DNA of 64,000 bases from Ogataea parapolymorpha DL-1. Its lineage: Eukaryota; Ascomycota; Pichiomycetes; Pichiales; Pichiaceae. The stretch covers positions 620,001 through 684,000 of the forward strand of contig NC_027860.1 in NCBI RefSeq assembly GCF_000187245.1. The letters run 5' to 3'. The translations under genes and the position numbers were made by a program. How positions within the stretch are numbered: position 1 is the stretch's first letter; the number at the start of each line of letters is the position of its first letter. Below, piece after piece: positions 62,011-64,000 of the stretch. Below the pieces are notes generated by a model. That model was not told the origin of the DNA, searched no databases, and worked only from the letters and a program-made list of their open reading frames with translations.

Positions 62011-64000
62011 TTAGAATTTCATGAGCGACGATAATATTTCGAAAACCCCACCCAACGAGTGGTCCTGCTGCTCGTCCGGTAGCAGCAGGTGGTTGTTATC
62101 GACGATACGCGCGTCTCCACCCCCACACATCACCACCTTTGAGTCGAACTGTAATGCCTGCACGTGAACGTTGATGATGAAATGGCCCGTCACAAGGTTC
62201 TTCTTGGCATTGTAGAGCCGTGTTTCTGCGTGTTTCCACTGCCGCGTGGCAAAGTTGAGCACAAAGAAATCGTATACCTCGCGGTTGATTCCAGGCCCCA
62301 CTTTCTCGCTGATCGCATCAAACGCCCTTTCGGCGATGTCTAAGTACTGTTTTGCAGCGTCTCCACTATACCGAATGGCAAGCAGCTTGTCGTCAAGCTG
62401 GTACCCACGCAATCCCCCGATCACCATGAGTTGTTGCCCGTCGCTAGCCGATGCGTGGCCACACAGTTTAAGGGGCCTGTTATCGGACTGTTTAACTGTC
62501 AGCACGCTCGTCCAGGTTTCGGTATTGAGATCGAACCACCACATGTCACTCAACACCTCCACTTTCGAGTACAGGTGTTCCGACCCGTCGTCGGCCACCA
62601 CTTTTACGTGGACGATGCTGGATCCACCAAACACCACAAGCGAGCTCGACCGAACTGCGCGCGATGAAAATTGTGCCGCCGCAGCGCTCGGTGACGACCG
62701 CGGCGTCTCCTCCGTGGACGACGGGGTCCTGCTCCGCATTCGGCCCTCGTATTGGAAAAATTGGCGCATGTTGGCTCTTTCTGTCGCCGACAAGGGTGAC
62801 GAGGCGCGCAGCTGGGCCTGCAGCGACGGAGTGGGCGACGGCGACTGTGCCTCGTCCTGCAACCCGGTGAAATAGCGGTACTTTTTCGGCTTGGGTTGGC
62901 TGATGTGGGCATGCTGGTCCGCCAACTCACCCTCCACCATTTGCTCGAGGTCGGCCGTCTGCACAACATCCATGCTAAAGAAACCGCGCGGCTTGGGCCA
63001 CTGCGCGTCTGTTCCGTGGCGGAACAGACCCTGGATGACTTGCCGTTTTTCCTGGCCTAATGGCTCTCCCCTTGCGTTGTAGCTGAAACTAAACCTGTCG
63101 TTGAGGATGTCAAAGTTCCCCACAAGTGAGCAGATCATTTCCGTGGAGAACTCGAGCTGGAAGCCCCGCGCAGAAGGGTCCGTTGTGTTGCTTGCCGAAA
63201 GCTCGCACTTCCACAGGTCGTTGAGTGCCACGAGCCGGTTTGTGTGCTCTTCGAGTTTGTAGCCGCCCATAACGAAGACGACGGCGGGGCGCGAATATCG
63301 CGAGCACGAGCCAATGGTGTGATCGTGGGAGGGGCCAGAGTGGAGGCTGTCATCGTCGTTCGGTGAATTGTTCTGTTCGATGGTGATACCTTGGATTTGA
63401 TGGCCGAAACGTGGAATATAGTGGGGCAAAATAGTGGAGATGGAGGAGCTGAGGATGGCCTCGAGCTGAGTAAAGACCTGCGTGCGGACATCGAACATCC
63501 ACATAGCCGTTTGTGGGTCGAGCGTCCTGGTGATATGGACGTGGCCATCGCGCTTCTCTACGTGGGTGTGCAATTCAAACCCTGCGTGGAGCATGAAATG
63601 GTACGCGCTGATCTGCTGCAAGCCAGAGCACAGCAGCGGCGGCGGCGTCTTGATGCAATCGAGCTCGCACGTCTTGAGCAGCGTGCTTGTCTCCGAGTTG
63701 TACGTGTACACGTTTTTATTGGGCCGCAAAGCGAGCGACGTGAGTTTGGCCTTGCTAAGTGGGGCAGGCAGCTCGTAGTCGAAGTGCATGTGGATGTTGG
63801 CTGCCGGGATGGAAAAGTCGTCAGTGAGCTCTCGCAGGTACATTTCGTACTCTGCGTCCGGCATGAGCTCGAGCCCGCCAAAAAGACAGATCCGGTGTCC
63901 CATGCGCACGAGCGAATGGTGGATAAGGTGGGGGACACCGTCGCCGGCGAGCAGGTCGGGGAAGGTCACGAGGTTGCTTGTCTCCAATGGACGCTCCGTG
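62011..64000 (-). CDS. Kelch-repeat protein, GPB1/GPB2-like, N-terminus beyond right edge
   Basis: The frame stays open to the right edge (…TERPLETSNLV), so the start lies outside; at least 663 aa are present. Kelch blades are seen in HRICLFGGLE, AVVFVMGGYKLEE with NDLWKCEL, SLVVFGGSSI with SDMWWFDL and LMVIGGLRG. A Ser-rich insert lies between the third and fourth groups (SPSPTPSLQAQLRA, RTPSSTEETPRSS). Layout and the PPPLLCSGL segment resemble S. cerevisiae Gpb1/Gpb2 (Krh1/Krh2), kelch proteins that bind Gpa2 and restrain PKA and Ras signalling. The assignment is probable; other fungal kelch proteins remain possible. Confidence 0.72.
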   Translation of the reverse strand, partial: TERPLETSNLVTFPDLLAGDGVPHLIHHSLVRMGHRICLFGGLELMPDAEYEMYLRELTDDFSIPAANIHMHFDYELPAPLSKAKLTSLALRPNKNVYTYNSETSTLLKTCELDCIKTPPPLLCSGLQQISAYHFMLHAGFELHTHVEKRDGHVHITRTLDPQTAMWMFDVRTQVFTQLEAILSSSISTILPHYIPRFGHQIQGITIEQNNSPNDDDSLHSGPSHDHTIGSCSRYSRPAVVFVMGGYKLEEHTNRLVALNDLWKCELSASNTTDPSARGFQLEFSTEMICSLVGNFDILNDRFSFSYNARGEPLGQEKRQVIQGLFRHGTDAQWPKPRGFFSMDVVQTADLEQMVEGELADQHAHISQPKPKKYRYFTGLQDEAQSPSPTPSLQAQLRASSPLSATERANMRQFFQYEGRMRSRTPSSTEETPRSSPSAAAAQFSSRAVRSSSLVVFGGSSIVHVKVVADDGSEHLYSKVEVLSDMWWFDLNTETWTSVLTVKQSDNRPLKLCGHASASDGQQLMVIGGLRGYQLDDKLLAIRYSGDAAKQYLDIAERAFDAISEKVGPGINREVYDFFVLNFATRQWKHAETRLYNAKKNLVTGHFIINVHVQALQFDSKVVMCGGGDARIVDNNHLLLPDEQQDHSLGGVFEILSSLMKF

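Noticed and set aside
1..64000. Transposons, LTRs, CRISPR arrays, rRNA or a prokaryotic-type defence system
   Set aside because: I looked for long terminal repeats, reverse transcriptase or transposase motifs, regularly spaced repeats and rRNA landmarks and saw none; the content is ordinary yeast nuclear DNA.

Overview
This is a yeast nuclear chromosome window, most likely from the methylotrophic yeast group Ogataea/Hansenula (O. polymorpha or a sibling species). Four observations support this. Genes are short-spaced and mostly intronless with budding-yeast content (GCN20, RSC, URB2, HOL1, BOS1, VMA3). A nuclear complex I subunit (PSST/NDUFS7) is present, which rules out Saccharomyces and Kluyveromyces. 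CTG codons fall at invariant leucines of VMA3, which argues against the CUG-Ser clade. The exo-glucanase resembles the known Hansenula EXG1. The species name is inferred, not proven. Both ends cut a gene: an unassigned Ser-rich protein on the left and a kelch-repeat protein on the right.

Layout. 1-4.6 kb: four genes without a confident assignment, including a von Willebrand A domain protein. 4.8-9.7 kb: ATP7, HCS1, SWD2, a small spliced DUF1748 gene and GRX5. 10-15.9 kb: a low-complexity protein, SKN7, AIM45 (ETF-alpha), a 66-aa protein and MTE1. 16.8-22.7 kb: a GH17 wall glucanase, RSC1/RSC2, a SIRT5-type sirtuin and BOS1. 23.2-30.4 kb: VMA3, a DUF2235 hydrolase, GEF1, RIP1, tRNA-Arg(UCU) and an unassigned membrane protein. 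30.4-46.6 kb: GCN20, DIS3, CNS1, URB2, NUP85, FUR1, ARP1, HCM1 and a DsbA-like protein. 47-64 kb: HOL1, an aldo-keto reductase, an aldehyde dehydrogenase, RDS3, SYT1, LEC1, TOM20, SLX9, complex I PSST, EXG1, an ASR1-like RING/PHD protein and the kelch protein.

The genes are mainly housekeeping and share no single pathway. Themes are respiration (ATP7, RIP1, AIM45, PSST, TOM20, GRX5), ribosome and RNA biology (DIS3, URB2, SLX9, RDS3), secretion and membranes (BOS1, SYT1, GEF1, VMA3, LEC1), chromatin and transcription (SWD2, RSC, SKN7, HCM1, ASR1) and cell wall (SCW-like, EXG1). I saw no transposon, LTR, CRISPR array or rRNA.

The most notable result is a set of four introns, three of them only 31, 33 and 39 nt long. 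All start GTAAGT and have the branch motif within a few bases of the 3' splice site. Reading them restores the starts of BOS1 and VMA3, joins the DUF2235 gene and reveals a DUF1748 gene that would otherwise look truncated. Other notable points are the SIRT5-class sirtuin, convergent genes that touch or overlap, and upstream ORFs ahead of SKN7 and HOL1.
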